From Oscillospiraceae bacterium (lineage in GTDB: Bacteria > Bacillota > Clostridia > Oscillospirales > Acutalibacteraceae), in assembly GCA_009779455.1 (NCBI GenBank), contig WREG01000015.1, forward strand, positions 1-17,732: a stretch of 17,732 bases of DNA, given 5' to 3'. Below, in pieces: positions 1 to 6,480 of the stretch. Position 1 is the first letter of the stretch; each line of letters begins with the position of its first letter. Position numbers and translations under genes: made by a program. The notes beneath the pieces are model-generated. The model ran no database searches, was not told the DNA's origin, and was given only the letters and a program-made list of their open reading frames with translations.

Positions 1-1080
1 GGCATGAACGGAACGGTAATGGTGGACGATATATTCAGCCTGTATGTGTTTATCGAAGTGACCGCTATATCTTCCTTCCTGCTGATAGCCATAGATAAAA
101 AAAAGGACGAGCTGGAAGGCGCGTTTAAGTATTTTTTGATGTCCGCGCTGGCGACCACCATGATGCTTATGGCGACCGCGCTGATATTCGTATTGGCGGG
201 GGACACTTCTTTTTCCGCCGTTGCCGATTATATCAAATCCTGCGGCGGGAATTATCCGGTAACACTGATTTCGGTTTTTATACTGTACACGGCCGCGTTT
301 TGCGTCAAATCAGGCGTCGTGCCTTTCCACACGTGGGTTCCGGACGCGCATTCCTCCGCGCCGTCGTCTGTTTCGGTTATGCTCGCGGGGGTAGTCATAA
401 AAGTTTCCGGCGTATACGCCCTTATGCGCGTTTACCGCGATATATTCCTGTGCGACCCGGCTTTAGGCCGTGTTTTAAGCATTTTGGGGCTTGCCTCAAT
501 CATAGTCGGCGCACTGAGCGCTATGGGCCAGAACGATATCAAGCGGATGCTCGCGTTCTCAAGCGTCAGCCAGATCGGCTATATCGTACTCGGCGTTTCC
601 ACAGGCTCCGCGCTCGGTTTTATGGGGGCTATGGCGCACTTTTTCAACCACGCGACGTTTAAATCGCTGTTATTCGTCGATGCCGCCGCTGTCGCCAAGC
701 AAACGGGGACCCGCGACATGAACGTTATGGGCGGGCTCTCCTATAAAATGCCCGTAACGGGCGCAAGCAGCGTTTTGGGGCTGCTTTCAATGGCGGGGAT
801 ACCCCCGCTTTCGGGATTTTGGAGCAAATTGCTGATAGTTATGGCCGTATGGAGCGTATCGCCGGGCTTGGCGCTGGCGGCGCTGTGCGCGAGCATACTG
901 ACGCTGGGGTATTTCCTGCTGCTTCAGAAAAAAGTATTCTTCGGCAAAGTAGCGCCCGGAATGGAAAATGTCAAAGAATGCTGCGGGGAGTTAAAGTTCG
1001 CTGAGATATTGCTGTCCGCGGTTAACGTGGGGACAGGCCTGCTGTTTCCGTTTTTTTTGAAATACTTAATTAATTCATGA
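1..1080 (+). CDS. NuoN/MrpD-like ion-translocating subunit of group 4 hydrogenase (5' end missing)
   Basis: Antiporter-like membrane subunit (proton-conducting NuoL/M/N, MrpD, MbhH family) that would pump ions when the attached hydrogenase turns over. The codon before the first Met is also open, and the sequence begins at the LYVFIE motif, which lies roughly 100 residues into a normal family member of about 480-500 residues. The true start is therefore upstream of the window. Counting from the first visible Met, family landmarks are the buried Glu18 of the TM5-type helix, Lys102 in VKSGVVPFHTWVPDAH followed by the AP..VS segment, Lys133, the HFFNHATFKSLLF segment, and GIPPLSGFWSK. About ten hydrophobic segments remain. 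It is co-directional with and close to the NuoJ-like gene. Which antiporter branch it belongs to cannot be settled from the fragment. Confidence 0.9.
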   Translation, partial: GMNGTVMVDDIFSLYVFIEVTAISSFLLIAIDKKKDELEGAFKYFLMSALATTMMLMATALIFVLAGDTSFSAVADYIKSCGGNYPVTLISVFILYTAAFCVKSGVVPFHTWVPDAHSSAPSSVSVMLAGVVIKVSGVYALMRVYRDIFLCDPALGRVLSILGLASIIVGALSAMGQNDIKRMLAFSSVSQIGYIVLGVSTGSALGFMGAMAHFFNHATFKSLLFVDAAAVAKQTGTRDMNVMGGLSYKMPVTGASSVLGLLSMAGIPPLSGFWSKLLIVMAVWSVSPGLALAALCASILTLGYFLLLQKKVFFGKVAPGMENVKECCGELKFAEILLSAVNVGTGLLFPFFLKYLINS

Positions 1081-1110
1081 TTCATGAATTTGAGAAAGGG
1101 TGGCTGCGCT

Positions 1111-1614
1111 TTGAATATGCCTGTGATGATCTTATTGCTGTCCGGGCTTGTGATATCCGCAATGGCTTGCGTGATGATCCGTGACCTGTTAAAAGTCGCG
1201 ATTACTTTGGCTGCGGTCAGCGCTATATTGTCCGTCATTATGTTTTTGCTGGGCGCCCATTTGGCGGCGGTGTTCGAATTGTCGGTCTGTTCGGGGCTTA
1301 TCACTGTTGTGTTTATCAGCGCCATAAGCATGACCCGGGTCATCAGCAAGGAAGAATCGGCGGAAAAGGATCGCGCCAGGCGGAAAAGGTTTATATTGCT
1401 GCCCGTTATCCTCATCGCGGTGCTTACGGGCGCTTTGTTCATTCTTTGGCCGCATCTGAATTCGCTGATCCCCTACGCGGAAGCCGCCAATGCCGGCAAC
1501 GAGATGACTATCATATGGGCCGGGCATAAAGCGGATTTGCTGGGCCAGATCATAATTATACTGGCGGGCGTGTTCGGCGTGCTTATCTTTTTTAAGGAGA
1601 TCGAAAAAAAATGA
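1111..1614 (+). CDS. NuoJ-like membrane subunit of group 4 hydrogenase
   Basis: Small membrane subunit matching NuoJ (MbhD/E-type), part of the proton path between the hydrogenase heart and the antiporter-like subunits. There are about five hydrophobic helices, and the helix with FELSVCSGLITVVFISAISMTR carries the family's membrane-embedded Glu. An ATG at 1084 has no ribosome binding site, whereas the TTG at 1111 follows AAAGGGTGG at 7 nt. I therefore prefer 1111 (about 167 residues, normal for NuoJ); the ATG at 1117 is another choice. The stop overlaps the start of the NuoK-like gene (ATGA), indicating translational coupling. A basic loop (KDRARRKR) lies mid-protein, before the last helices. 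Confidence 0.85.
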   Translation: MNMPVMILLLSGLVISAMACVMIRDLLKVAITLAAVSAILSVIMFLLGAHLAAVFELSVCSGLITVVFISAISMTRVISKEESAEKDRARRKRFILLPVILIAVLTGALFILWPHLNSLIPYAEAANAGNEMTIIWAGHKADLLGQIIIILAGVFGVLIFFKEIEKK

Positions 1615-1919
1615 CATTATTGTTTATACTGTTTATTATATCGGCGGCGCTGTTGATCGTCGTCGGCATCTACAGCCTTGTGGCCACCCGCAACCTCATG
1701 CGGATACTGCTTTCAATCGAAATACTTACAAAAGCGGTTTCGCTGGTTATAATCGGCGCGGGTTATGAAACGGGAAAAATGGCGGCCGCCCAGTCATATA
1801 TGATAACGATTATCGTTATCGAGGTAATGCTGCTGGTCGTGGCCACGGGCATCGTGTTCGGGGTCTATAAAAATACCGCTTCGATTGACACGACAAAAAT
1901 CAATGACCTGAAAGGATAG
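1611..1919 (+). CDS. NuoK-like membrane subunit of group 4 hydrogenase
   Basis: A 102-residue, three-helix protein of the NuoK/MnhC/HyfE type, a component of the ion channel in complex I and related hydrogenases. Two membrane glutamates essential in the family are visible: Glu37 in RILLSIEIL (helix 2) and Glu71 in TIIVIEVMLLVVATGIVFG (helix 3). Length and helix spacing are normal for NuoK. The start overlaps the stop of the preceding gene by 4 nt, and the stop lies 7 nt before the NuoA-like start. The C-terminal tail is short and polar. Confidence 0.9.
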   Translation: MTLLFILFIISAALLIVVGIYSLVATRNLMRILLSIEILTKAVSLVIIGAGYETGKMAAAQSYMITIIVIEVMLLVVATGIVFGVYKNTASIDTTKINDLKG

Positions 1920-1926
1920 AATTTTT

Positions 1927-2256
1927 ATGAATAACGCGGCAATCATATTATTGGCCCCCCCCGTCGTTTTTGTTATATATTTGTTTGTGTGTACGGGCAT
2001 ATCTTTTGTTTTTAAACGGCTGGCCGCGAAAGGCGAGCAGTCGCCCAACAAGGAAAGCGCCTATGCCTGCGGCGAGCATATGGAGGAAAACAAAGGGCAG
2101 CCCGACTACACCGAATTTTTCAAAGTGGCGTTTTCTTTTACGATAATGCACGTTATAGCCCTTGTCGTGGCGACCGACCCGGTCAGGTTTTCGGTAACGT
2201 CGGCGGTATATCTGGGGGTTACGGTGCTTGCGCTGTTTATGCTGCTTCGGAAATAA
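1927..2256 (+). CDS. NuoA-like membrane subunit of group 4 hydrogenase
   Basis: A 109-residue, three-helix protein matching NuoA, which in complex I sits beside NuoH and NuoD at the junction of the hydrophilic and membrane arms. The loop after helix 1 has the family signature as SAYACGEH, with Cys48 at the position of the Cys in the YECG motif. It is followed by FFKVAFSFTIMHVIALVVAT, equivalent to the NuoA helix 2 (FLVAILFILFDVEIAFLFP type). The acidic DVE of typical NuoA is replaced by MHV, so the protein is divergent. It lies between the NuoK- and NuoB-like genes and is followed by a heptad repeat. Confidence 0.82.
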   Translation: MNNAAIILLAPPVVFVIYLFVCTGISFVFKRLAAKGEQSPNKESAYACGEHMEENKGQPDYTEFFKVAFSFTIMHVIALVVATDPVRFSVTSAVYLGVTVLALFMLLRK

Positions 2257-2277
2257 TCTAAAATGTAAAGTGTAAAA
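2257..2277 (+). repeat. Heptad tandem repeat, TGTAAAR type
   Basis: Three 7-nt units (TCTAAAA, TGTAAAG, TGTAAAA) begin directly after the stop codon of the NuoA-like gene. The period is the same as in the other repeat arrays of this window but the unit sequence differs. Confidence 0.6.
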
Positions 2278-2331
2278 CTTAACTTTTCCGGTTTATCCGG
2301 GCCGGGATTCAATGCATGGGACGGTATTAAT

Positions 2332-2760
2332 ATGCAAATTATAAACAAGGTTATGGCCTGGGCCAGAAGAAAATCGCCGTGGATCATCCACTTCAACAGC
2401 GGCGCCTGCAACGCCTGCGACATCGAAGTCCTGGCGTCTCTGACGCCCCGCTACGACATTGAGCGTTTCGGGATACAGCTCAAAGGGTCGCCGCGGCACG
2501 CGGACGTGCTTATATGCTCGGGCCCGGTCACAATGCAGCAGAGAGACAGGATTATTACGATATATGAACAGATGACGGAACCAAAATTCGTTGTAGCGGT
2601 GGGGACCTGCGCCTGTTCGGCGGGCGTGTTTGAGGGCTGCTATTGCGTGGAGGGCGGCATTGACACGGCCATCCCGGTGGATATGTACGTCCCGGGCTGC
2701 CCCGCCAGGCCGGAGGCGATTATCGACGGCGTTGTGAAATTATTGAATACCATAAAATAA
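2332..2760 (+). CDS. [NiFe] hydrogenase small subunit (NuoB/EchC/MbhJ-like)
   Basis: Small electron-transfer subunit of a group 4 hydrogenase, carrying the single proximal [4Fe-4S] cluster next to the nickel site. Ligand candidates are Cys26 and Cys29 in SGACNACDIEV, Cys93 in VGTCACS and Cys123 in PGCPARPEAI. The C-x2-C spacing is of the hydrogenase type rather than the adjacent CC of respiratory NuoB. At 142 residues it is the compact group 4 form without a signal peptide, so it acts on the cytoplasmic face. It is followed 19 nt later by the NuoC-like gene. An extra Cys95 lies beside Cys93. Confidence 0.93.
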   Translation: MQIINKVMAWARRKSPWIIHFNSGACNACDIEVLASLTPRYDIERFGIQLKGSPRHADVLICSGPVTMQQRDRIITIYEQMTEPKFVVAVGTCACSAGVFEGCYCVEGGIDTAIPVDMYVPGCPARPEAIIDGVVKLLNTIK

Positions 2761-2779
2761 TTAATGGGGTATTATAAAA

Positions 2780-3217
2780 ATGCAAAAAGAAAATGATATT
2801 CTTAACAGCCTGTCAAAAAAATTCCCTGAAATAGACATATCAGAAGCGGCGGTTTCCGTCCGGAAAATTTATCTCAGCGTGCCGGAAGAAGCTTTTATGA
2901 ATGCGCTGAAATTCCTTTCCGCCGAATTCGGCTTTAAAAACCTGTGTACGGTCACGGGGCTTGACGCCGGTGACGGTTATGAGTTTATTTACCATATCTC
3001 TGACGACGAGGGCGTCCTTATGAACCTAAAATTCAAGACGGCGGGCGGGGACGGGGTAACGATAAAATCGGTTCTGCCTATATATCAGGGAGCCACTTTC
3101 TACGAAAGGGAGCTGGAAGGCTTGCTGGGGGTTAAAGTGGAAGGCTTGCCCGAAGGAAGGCAATACCCGCTGCCTGACAACTGGCCGGAAGGGCAGTACC
3201 CTATGCGGAAGAATTGA
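2780..3217 (+). CDS. NuoC-like 30 kDa subunit of group 4 hydrogenase
   Basis: A 145-residue protein of the complex I 30-kDa (NuoC, MbhK, EchD) family, a structural partner of the large and small subunits on the cytoplasmic side. The family signature is in the C-terminal third: GATFYERELEGLLGVKVEG, then LPDNWPEGQYPMRKN, the equivalent of W.ERE..D.FGI...LP.DW....PLRKD. The N-terminal half is a variable alpha/beta region. It is separate from, and not fused to, the NuoD-like subunit (HycE of E. coli is a fusion). The gap to the next gene contains an inverted-orientation heptad repeat. Confidence 0.9.
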   Translation: MQKENDILNSLSKKFPEIDISEAAVSVRKIYLSVPEEAFMNALKFLSAEFGFKNLCTVTGLDAGDGYEFIYHISDDEGVLMNLKFKTAGGDGVTIKSVLPIYQGATFYERELEGLLGVKVEGLPEGRQYPLPDNWPEGQYPMRKN

Positions 3218-3240
3218 AAATTTAATAAAAACGAGAATTT

Positions 3241-3264
3241 CTCTCAACTCTCAATTCTCAACTC
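3241..3264 (-). repeat. Heptad tandem repeat, TTGAGAR type (reverse orientation)
   Basis: Read on the minus strand this is TTGAGAA followed by two TTGAGAG units, preceded by a partial unit. The 29 nt at 3236-3264 are identical to 8816-8844, including the AATTT flank. It lies just before the AAAAAAGGA ribosome binding site of the large-subunit gene. Confidence 0.85.
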
Positions 3265-3285
3265 AAAAAAGGACGGATATAAATT

Positions 3286-4485
3286 ATGAGCAAAATGATA
3301 GTCCCTTTAGGGCCGCAGCATCCCGCTTTGGAAGAGCCGGAAAGCTTTACCCTGATGCTGGAGGGCGAGCGCGTGGCGGCGGCAACCGTCGCTTTGGGCT
3401 ACAACCACCGAGGGATGGAAAAAGCGGCGGAAAGCCGCACTTATGTTCAGAATATATATTTATTGGAGCGCATATGCGGCATTTGCTCGCATTCCCATTC
3501 CACGTGCTATGTGCAGACCGTGGAAGCCCTCGCGGGGGCCGAAGTGCCTAAGCGGGCGCAGTATATACGCGCCCTGATAGGCGAGCTAGAGCGCATCCAC
3601 AGCCATCTTTTATGGCTGGGCATCGCGGGGCATGAAATCGGTTTCATGACGCTTTTCATGTACGCCTGGAAAGACCGCGAAATCGTTATGGACATCCTCG
3701 AAATGCTCACGGGCAACCGCATAAACTACGGCATGAATATGCTGGGCGGCGTGAGGCGCGACATTACGCCGGAGCAGGGGCAAAAAGTATTGGAAGCCCT
3801 TGACGCTTTGGAAGAACGGACGGAATATTATAAAAATGTAATTTTGCAGGAGCAGACCGTGGCGATCAGGACCCTCGGCGTCGGCAGGCTGTCGCGGGAA
3901 GACGGGCTGCGGCTGGGCGCGACCGGGCCTGTTCTAAGGGCTGCCGGCGTAGTTAAGGATATACGGAAGGATGACCCGACAGAGGTTTACAATGAGCTTG
4001 ATTTTAAAGTTGCCACGGACGAACATGCGGACGTTTACGGCAGGACTGTGGTGCGGGTAACGGAGCTTATGGAAAGCTATCATATGATCCGCCAGATACT
4101 GCGTCAAATTCCTGACGGGCCACTCAGCGTAAAGGTGCCGAACCGCATCCCCGCAGGTGAGGCCGCCGCCCGTTATGAGGCCCCGCGGGGCGAAGATTTT
4201 CATTATACGCGGTCAAACGGCACGGATAAGCCGGAACGTGTGAAAGTGCGCGCCCCTACCCTCGCGAACCTCGCCGCCATTACCCACATGATCGACGGCG
4301 GTTTTTTGGCCGACGTCCCCATTGTAATCGCGGCTATCGACCCGTGCTTCTCCTGCACCGACCGCATGGTCAGGGTAAAAGACGCGTCCTCGGGGCGCGA
4401 CGACGTTTGGAATTGGGATAAGCTCCGGCAGTACAGCATTGAGTGGCATAAAAAAAGGGGTCAGGATTTAGGATATAGGATTTAG
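3286..4485 (+). CDS. [NiFe] hydrogenase large (catalytic) subunit, group 4, NuoD-like
   Basis: Catalytic subunit holding the Ni-Fe(CN)2CO site that makes or splits H2. Both nickel motifs are intact: L1 is ERICGICSHSHS with Cys64 and Cys67, and L2 is DPCFSCTDR with Cys354 and Cys357. These cysteines separate it from true NuoD of complex I. After L2 there is a 39-residue extension starting with Met361. In HycE of E. coli the maturation protease cuts between Arg and Met at this place, so cleavage after Arg360 is expected, and a HycI-type protease gene lies at the end of the operon. The last seven or so residues and the TAG stop are encoded by a heptad repeat. The start is ATG 3286, with AAGGA about 12 nt upstream. 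The exact subgroup (Ech, Mbh or other 4x) cannot be assigned by eye. Confidence 0.96.
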   Translation: MSKMIVPLGPQHPALEEPESFTLMLEGERVAAATVALGYNHRGMEKAAESRTYVQNIYLLERICGICSHSHSTCYVQTVEALAGAEVPKRAQYIRALIGELERIHSHLLWLGIAGHEIGFMTLFMYAWKDREIVMDILEMLTGNRINYGMNMLGGVRRDITPEQGQKVLEALDALEERTEYYKNVILQEQTVAIRTLGVGRLSREDGLRLGATGPVLRAAGVVKDIRKDDPTEVYNELDFKVATDEHADVYGRTVVRVTELMESYHMIRQILRQIPDGPLSVKVPNRIPAGEAAARYEAPRGEDFHYTRSNGTDKPERVKVRAPTLANLAAITHMIDGGFLADVPIVIAAIDPCFSCTDRMVRVKDASSGRDDVWNWDKLRQYSIEWHKKRGQDLGYRI

Positions 4486-4489
4486 GAAG
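4462..4489 (+). repeat. Heptad tandem repeat, TAGGATW type
   Basis: Four 7-nt units (CAGGATT, TAGGATA, TAGGATT, TAGGAAG) span the end of the hydrogenase large-subunit gene. The fourth unit supplies its TAG stop (4483-4485). The AGGA of the same unit sits 9 nt before the ATG of the NuoH-like gene and can act as its ribosome binding site. Confidence 0.8.
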
Positions 4490-4496
4490 CGAAAGG

Positions 4497-5450
4497 ATGG
4501 CAAATTTAATGTCTGTAGGCACGGCCATATTTAATATTTTAGTTTACCCGGGGTTCTTGTTTCTGGGCGTTCTGTCGCTGGTATATGAATACGCGGACAG
4601 GATAATTTACGCCCGCCTGCAGAACAGGGTCGGGCCGCCGTGGTATCAGCCCGTGGCCGACCTTATAAAACTGCTTACAAAGGAAACCGTGATCCCGAGC
4701 GAGGCGAACAACCGCCTGTTCCGTTCCATCCCCACTTTCGCCTTCGCCGCAACCGCAGCTTCTTTTCTGTATATCCCCGTTTGGAACAACAGGTCTTTGC
4801 TGCCCTTTGACGGCGATTTGATCGTGGTAATGTACTTTTTGACCATCCCGACGCTGACCTTTTTCCTTGCGGGCTGGTATTCCTCCTCGCTTTTCGCCGA
4901 AATAGGCGGGATCAGGGCCATGATGCAGCTTTTCGCTTATGAAGTCCCGTTCTATATGTCGCTTTTAGGCCCCGCAGCCCTAGCGGGTACATGGTCGATA
5001 AGCGGCGTCTCGCAATTTTACCGCGAGCATCCTTTGCTTATACTGATTAACATACCTTCTCTGGCGGTCGCAATATTTTCGGCCCAGGGCAAGCTTGAAC
5101 GCGTCCCATTTGACGCCCCGGATGCCGAAACGGAGGTCGTCGGCGGCACTTTTACCGAATACAGCGGCAGATTTTTGGCTATGTTCAGAATGATGCTTGG
5201 CGCTGAAATGGTCGTTGTCGCAGCTCTTATCGCCGCCGTTTTTTCTCCCTTTTTCATCGGCGGAAACGCTGCTCTCGGCCTTTTTCTGTTTTTAATCAAG
5301 GTATTGGCCGTCGTGTTTCTGCTCGCGCTTATGCGCGCCGCGCTGGCCCGGTTCCGGCTTGACCAGATGGTCAGCTTTTGCTGGAAGGTGCTTACGCCCG
5401 TTTCCCTCGCGCAGATTTTATTGGATTTGATCATTAAAGGAGCATTATAA
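4497..5450 (+). CDS. NuoH-like membrane anchor subunit of group 4 hydrogenase
   Basis: A 317-residue polytopic membrane protein of the NuoH/HyfC/MbhM/EchB family, which anchors the soluble hydrogenase module and starts the ion path. Family motifs visible are YARLQNRVGPPWYQPVADLIKLLTKE near the N-terminus, the helix with AYEVPFYMSLLGP, and ERVPFDAPDAETEVVGGTFTEYSGRF in the long cytoplasmic loop (ERxPFDxPEAExELVxG in complex I). About eight hydrophobic segments fit the family. The ribosome binding site comes from the heptad repeat upstream. The stop is followed immediately by the ATG of the ferredoxin-like gene. Confidence 0.95.
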   Translation: MANLMSVGTAIFNILVYPGFLFLGVLSLVYEYADRIIYARLQNRVGPPWYQPVADLIKLLTKETVIPSEANNRLFRSIPTFAFAATAASFLYIPVWNNRSLLPFDGDLIVVMYFLTIPTLTFFLAGWYSSSLFAEIGGIRAMMQLFAYEVPFYMSLLGPAALAGTWSISGVSQFYREHPLLILINIPSLAVAIFSAQGKLERVPFDAPDAETEVVGGTFTEYSGRFLAMFRMMLGAEMVVVAALIAAVFSPFFIGGNAALGLFLFLIKVLAVVFLLALMRAALARFRLDQMVSFCWKVLTPVSLAQILLDLIIKGAL

Positions 5451-5798
5451 ATGACTTCCCTAGGTAAAATGGTCCCCTACCTTTTTAAAATGATGATGAA
5501 AAAAACGGATACCGTTTTGTACCCGTCCGTGGAAGCGAAGGTTCCCGACAAATTCAGGGGGTCTTTGAAGTTCTGCCCCGAAAAATGCGTCGGGTGCAAG
5601 CTGTGCGAGAGGGTCTGCCCCGCCGACGCCATCGTTATCGAAAAAATCGCCGATAAACAGTACAAAGCCATTGTACGCATGGACAAATGCATCTTCTGCG
5701 GCCAATGCGTAGACACTTGCAACAAGGACGCACTGGAAAACACCGCGTTTTTTGAACTGGCAAGCGGGGATAAGGCCTCTTTAGAAGTTGAAATTTAG
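5451..5798 (+). CDS. NuoI-like 2[4Fe-4S] ferredoxin subunit of group 4 hydrogenase
   Basis: A 115-residue polyferredoxin subunit (NuoI, EchF, MbhN family) that hands electrons, presumably from soluble ferredoxin, to the small subunit. It has two classic clusters: CVGCKLCERVCP (Cys46, 49, 52, 56) and CIFCGQCVDTC (Cys80, 83, 86, 90). The second set ends in CN instead of CP. The N-terminal 40 residues include a basic amphipathic stretch that could sit against the membrane subunit. The start has AAAGGAG 8 nt upstream within the 3' end of the NuoH-like gene. No NuoE, F or G genes follow, consistent with ferredoxin rather than NADH as partner. Confidence 0.94.
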   Translation: MTSLGKMVPYLFKMMMKKTDTVLYPSVEAKVPDKFRGSLKFCPEKCVGCKLCERVCPADAIVIEKIADKQYKAIVRMDKCIFCGQCVDTCNKDALENTAFFELASGDKASLEVEI

Positions 5799-5804
5799 AA
5801 AGAG

Positions 5805-5832
5805 TTGAGAGTTGAGAGTTGAGAATTGAGAG
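5805..5832 (+). repeat. Heptad tandem repeat, TTGAGAR type
   Basis: Four units: TTGAGAG twice, TTGAGAA, TTGAGAG. The third unit (5819) provides the only in-frame TTG start available to the downstream maturation protease, so the repeat encodes that protein's first residues. Confidence 0.9.
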
Positions 5833-6334
5833 TTTATTAAAAGAACGGCTAAACGGGGTCAAAAAGCTTGCGGTTCTCGGCGCGGGGTCGGTTCTGAAGG
5901 CTGACGACGCAGCCGGGGTGCGCGTGGCAGAGGAAATACAAAAAAATTTTGCCCCGGATAAATATCCGGGGCTTCTTTGCTGCCTTGGTGAAACCGCGCC
6001 TGAAAATTTCAGCGGCAAAATCCGCAGATTCCGCCCCGGCCATCTTTTGGTTATCGACGCGGCGGATTTGGGGCTTGAACCCGGGGAAATCGCGGAAATA
6101 CGCCCAAAGGATGTGGGCGGGCCTACATATTGCTCCCATATGCTGCCGCTTCGGGTCATGATAGGCTATTTAAAAGAGGAAACGGGCTGCAATGTGACAT
6201 TGCTGGGGATTCAACCCAAAAGCATCGAATTCGACGGGGAGATGACGGAAGAGGTGCGAGCCGCCGTGGACAAGCTGAGCGGCGCTGTCTGCCGAGCTTT
6301 GGCATATTGGCATTCGCGGGTAAAAATTGTATAA
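5819..6334 (+). CDS. hycI: Hydrogenase maturation protease, HycI family (peptidase M52)
   Basis: Endopeptidase that removes the C-terminal extension of the large subunit once nickel is inserted. It has 171 residues against 156 in E. coli HycI, with collinear motifs: GAGSVLKADDAAG, RPGHLLVIDAADLGLEPGE, CSHMLPL and LLGIQPKSIEF. By alignment with E. coli HycI, the nickel-sensing residues Asp16, Asp62 and His90 correspond to Asp30, Asp80 and His107 here. The start must be TTG 5819: no other start codon is in frame before the first motif. The ribosome binding site is weak (GAGAG), made of repeat units. It closes the hydrogenase operon, as expected from the 39-residue extension on the large subunit. 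Confidence 0.92.
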   Translation: MRIESLLKERLNGVKKLAVLGAGSVLKADDAAGVRVAEEIQKNFAPDKYPGLLCCLGETAPENFSGKIRRFRPGHLLVIDAADLGLEPGEIAEIRPKDVGGPTYCSHMLPLRVMIGYLKEETGCNVTLLGIQPKSIEFDGEMTEEVRAAVDKLSGAVCRALAYWHSRVKIV

Positions 6335-6430
6335 TAGGTATTGCAAAATATCAGAATGACGGGATGGCGGGAGATGGTGCATATGGTTGCGGTTTATAAA
6401 TACTGCGGGGAACCATAAAATTCATACAGT

Positions 6431-6457
6431 TAGGGGACGCCGAAACAGCGTCCCCTA
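6431..6457 (+). terminator. Terminator-like hairpin between convergent operons
   Basis: TAGGGGACGC pairs with GCGTCCCCTA (10 bp, 7-nt loop), followed on the plus strand by a T-rich stretch (TGGTTTTGTTGCTTT). It lies between the hydrogenase operon end (6334) and the glycosidase-like gene end (6481), so it may serve both strands. The poly-T tract is broken. Confidence 0.6.
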
Positions 6458-6480
6458 TGGTTTTGTTGCTTTAATAAATC

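Noticed and set aside
2332..5798. Respiratory complex I (NADH-quinone oxidoreductase)
   Set aside because: The NuoD-like subunit has both nickel-binding CxxC motifs, the NuoB-like subunit has hydrogenase C-x2-C spacing, NuoE/F/G are absent, and a hydrogenase protease follows.
6335..6480. Small gene between the hydrogenase operon and the glycosidase-like gene
   Set aside because: No ORF with a credible ribosome binding site; only the terminator-like hairpin is supported.
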